From: JAAYEL01 sp964344625
GTDB lineage: Bacteria; Bacillota; Clostridia; Tissierellales; Peptoniphilaceae
Direction: 5' to 3'
NCBI GenBank assembly: GCA_964344625.1
Contig: CAYFNZ010000049.1
Span: 1 to 5,806 of the forward strand
Length of the DNA: 5,806 nt
Shown: positions 5,631 to 5,806 of the stretch, piece by piece
How positions within the stretch are numbered: position 1 is the first letter of the stretch
Layout: the number at the start of each line of letters is the position of its first letter
Made by a program: the position numbers and the translations under genes
Notes under the pieces: generated by a model
What the model was told of the DNA's origin: nothing
Databases searched by the model: none
The model's input: only the letters and a program-made list of their open reading frames with translations

Positions 5631-5806
5631 AAGTTTAAAGATCTTTTGACAGAAGCCGGAGGGGGCATCTAGTAGGAGCATCTCCCAAAATGCTAGCCTA
5701 GAAAGGCATATTACCTGCCTATTTGAATTTATTTCATATCTGCATGTAAAAAAATCCTGTGATTACCTGAACATATTGAATCCCAAGGAAATATCTAATA
5801 AAAAAA
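5631..5806. other. Unassigned right-edge region with short hairpins
   Basis: No gene is supported here. A + strand frame is open from 5650 to the window edge but has no ATG and no recognisable motif. A - strand frame (5598-5762, 54 codons) runs through the rpsU terminator and begins after a stop with no plausible start. Bases 5651-5720 are clearly richer in G+C than the flanks. They can fold into small hairpins: GGAG/CTCC (5675-5678 with 5682-5685), GCCT/AGGC (5696-5699 with 5704-5707) and AGGCA/TGCCT (5704-5708 with 5716-5720), the last two mutually exclusive. A consensus -35 TTGACA (5646-5651) lacks a good -10. It could be a leader, a small RNA, a decayed gene or a dispersed repeat. Confidence 0.4.

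Noticed and set aside
5598..5762. 54-codon open frame on the - strand
   Set aside because: It has no start codon near its upstream end, crosses the rpsU terminator, and its translation shows no recognisable motif.
1..5806. CRISPR arrays, insertion sequences, phage or plasmid functions
   Set aside because: No regularly spaced repeats, transposase or integrase motifs, or terminal inverted repeats with target duplications were seen.

Overview
The window looks like chromosome from a low-GC, anaerobic Firmicute. Coding is dense and AT-rich, nearly every gene has a purine-rich Shine-Dalgarno (SD) site, and genes overlap or abut. The gene order prmA-rsmE-mtaB-(HIT)-rpsU is a classic Firmicutes neighbourhood. 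The style suggests Clostridia/Tissierellia, perhaps a Peptoniphilaceae genus such as Anaerococcus or Peptoniphilus. That placement is inference from gene order and composition; no rRNA is present to confirm it.

Left edge (1-233): an intrinsic terminator at 42-65 closes an upstream transcription unit whose gene lies outside the window. About 110 bases of AT-rich spacer follow, then a striking 43-bp perfect palindrome (177-219). An extended -10 promoter sits at its centre, just before the first gene.

Genes 1-2 (234-1957): a short YtrA-type GntR repressor is joined by a one-base stop/start overlap to a 448-residue membrane protein. That protein carries a DUF5808-like motif and a C-terminal bacterial PH-like domain. 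The palindrome is very probably the repressor's own operator. The pair looks like a self-regulated membrane or envelope module of unknown function, and is the least understood part of the window.

Genes 3-6 (1973-5261): prmA (L11 methyltransferase), rsmE (16S rRNA U1498 methyltransferase), mtaB (tRNA ms2t6A37 methylthiotransferase) and a HIT-family hydrolase follow with gaps of 15 nt or less, or overlaps. No terminator is visible between genes 2 and 3, so the translation-modification genes may be read at least partly from the GntR-controlled promoter.

Gene 7 (5379-5558): rpsU (ribosomal protein bS21) has its own well-formed sigma-A promoter (5304-5332), a very strong SD and an intrinsic terminator (5601-5630). 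The theme of genes 3, 4, 5 and 7 is maturation and make-up of the translation machinery.

Right edge (5631-5806): no gene could be assigned. The first part is more GC-rich than usual for an intergenic stretch here and can form several short hairpins. Two unconvincing open frames run through it on opposite strands.
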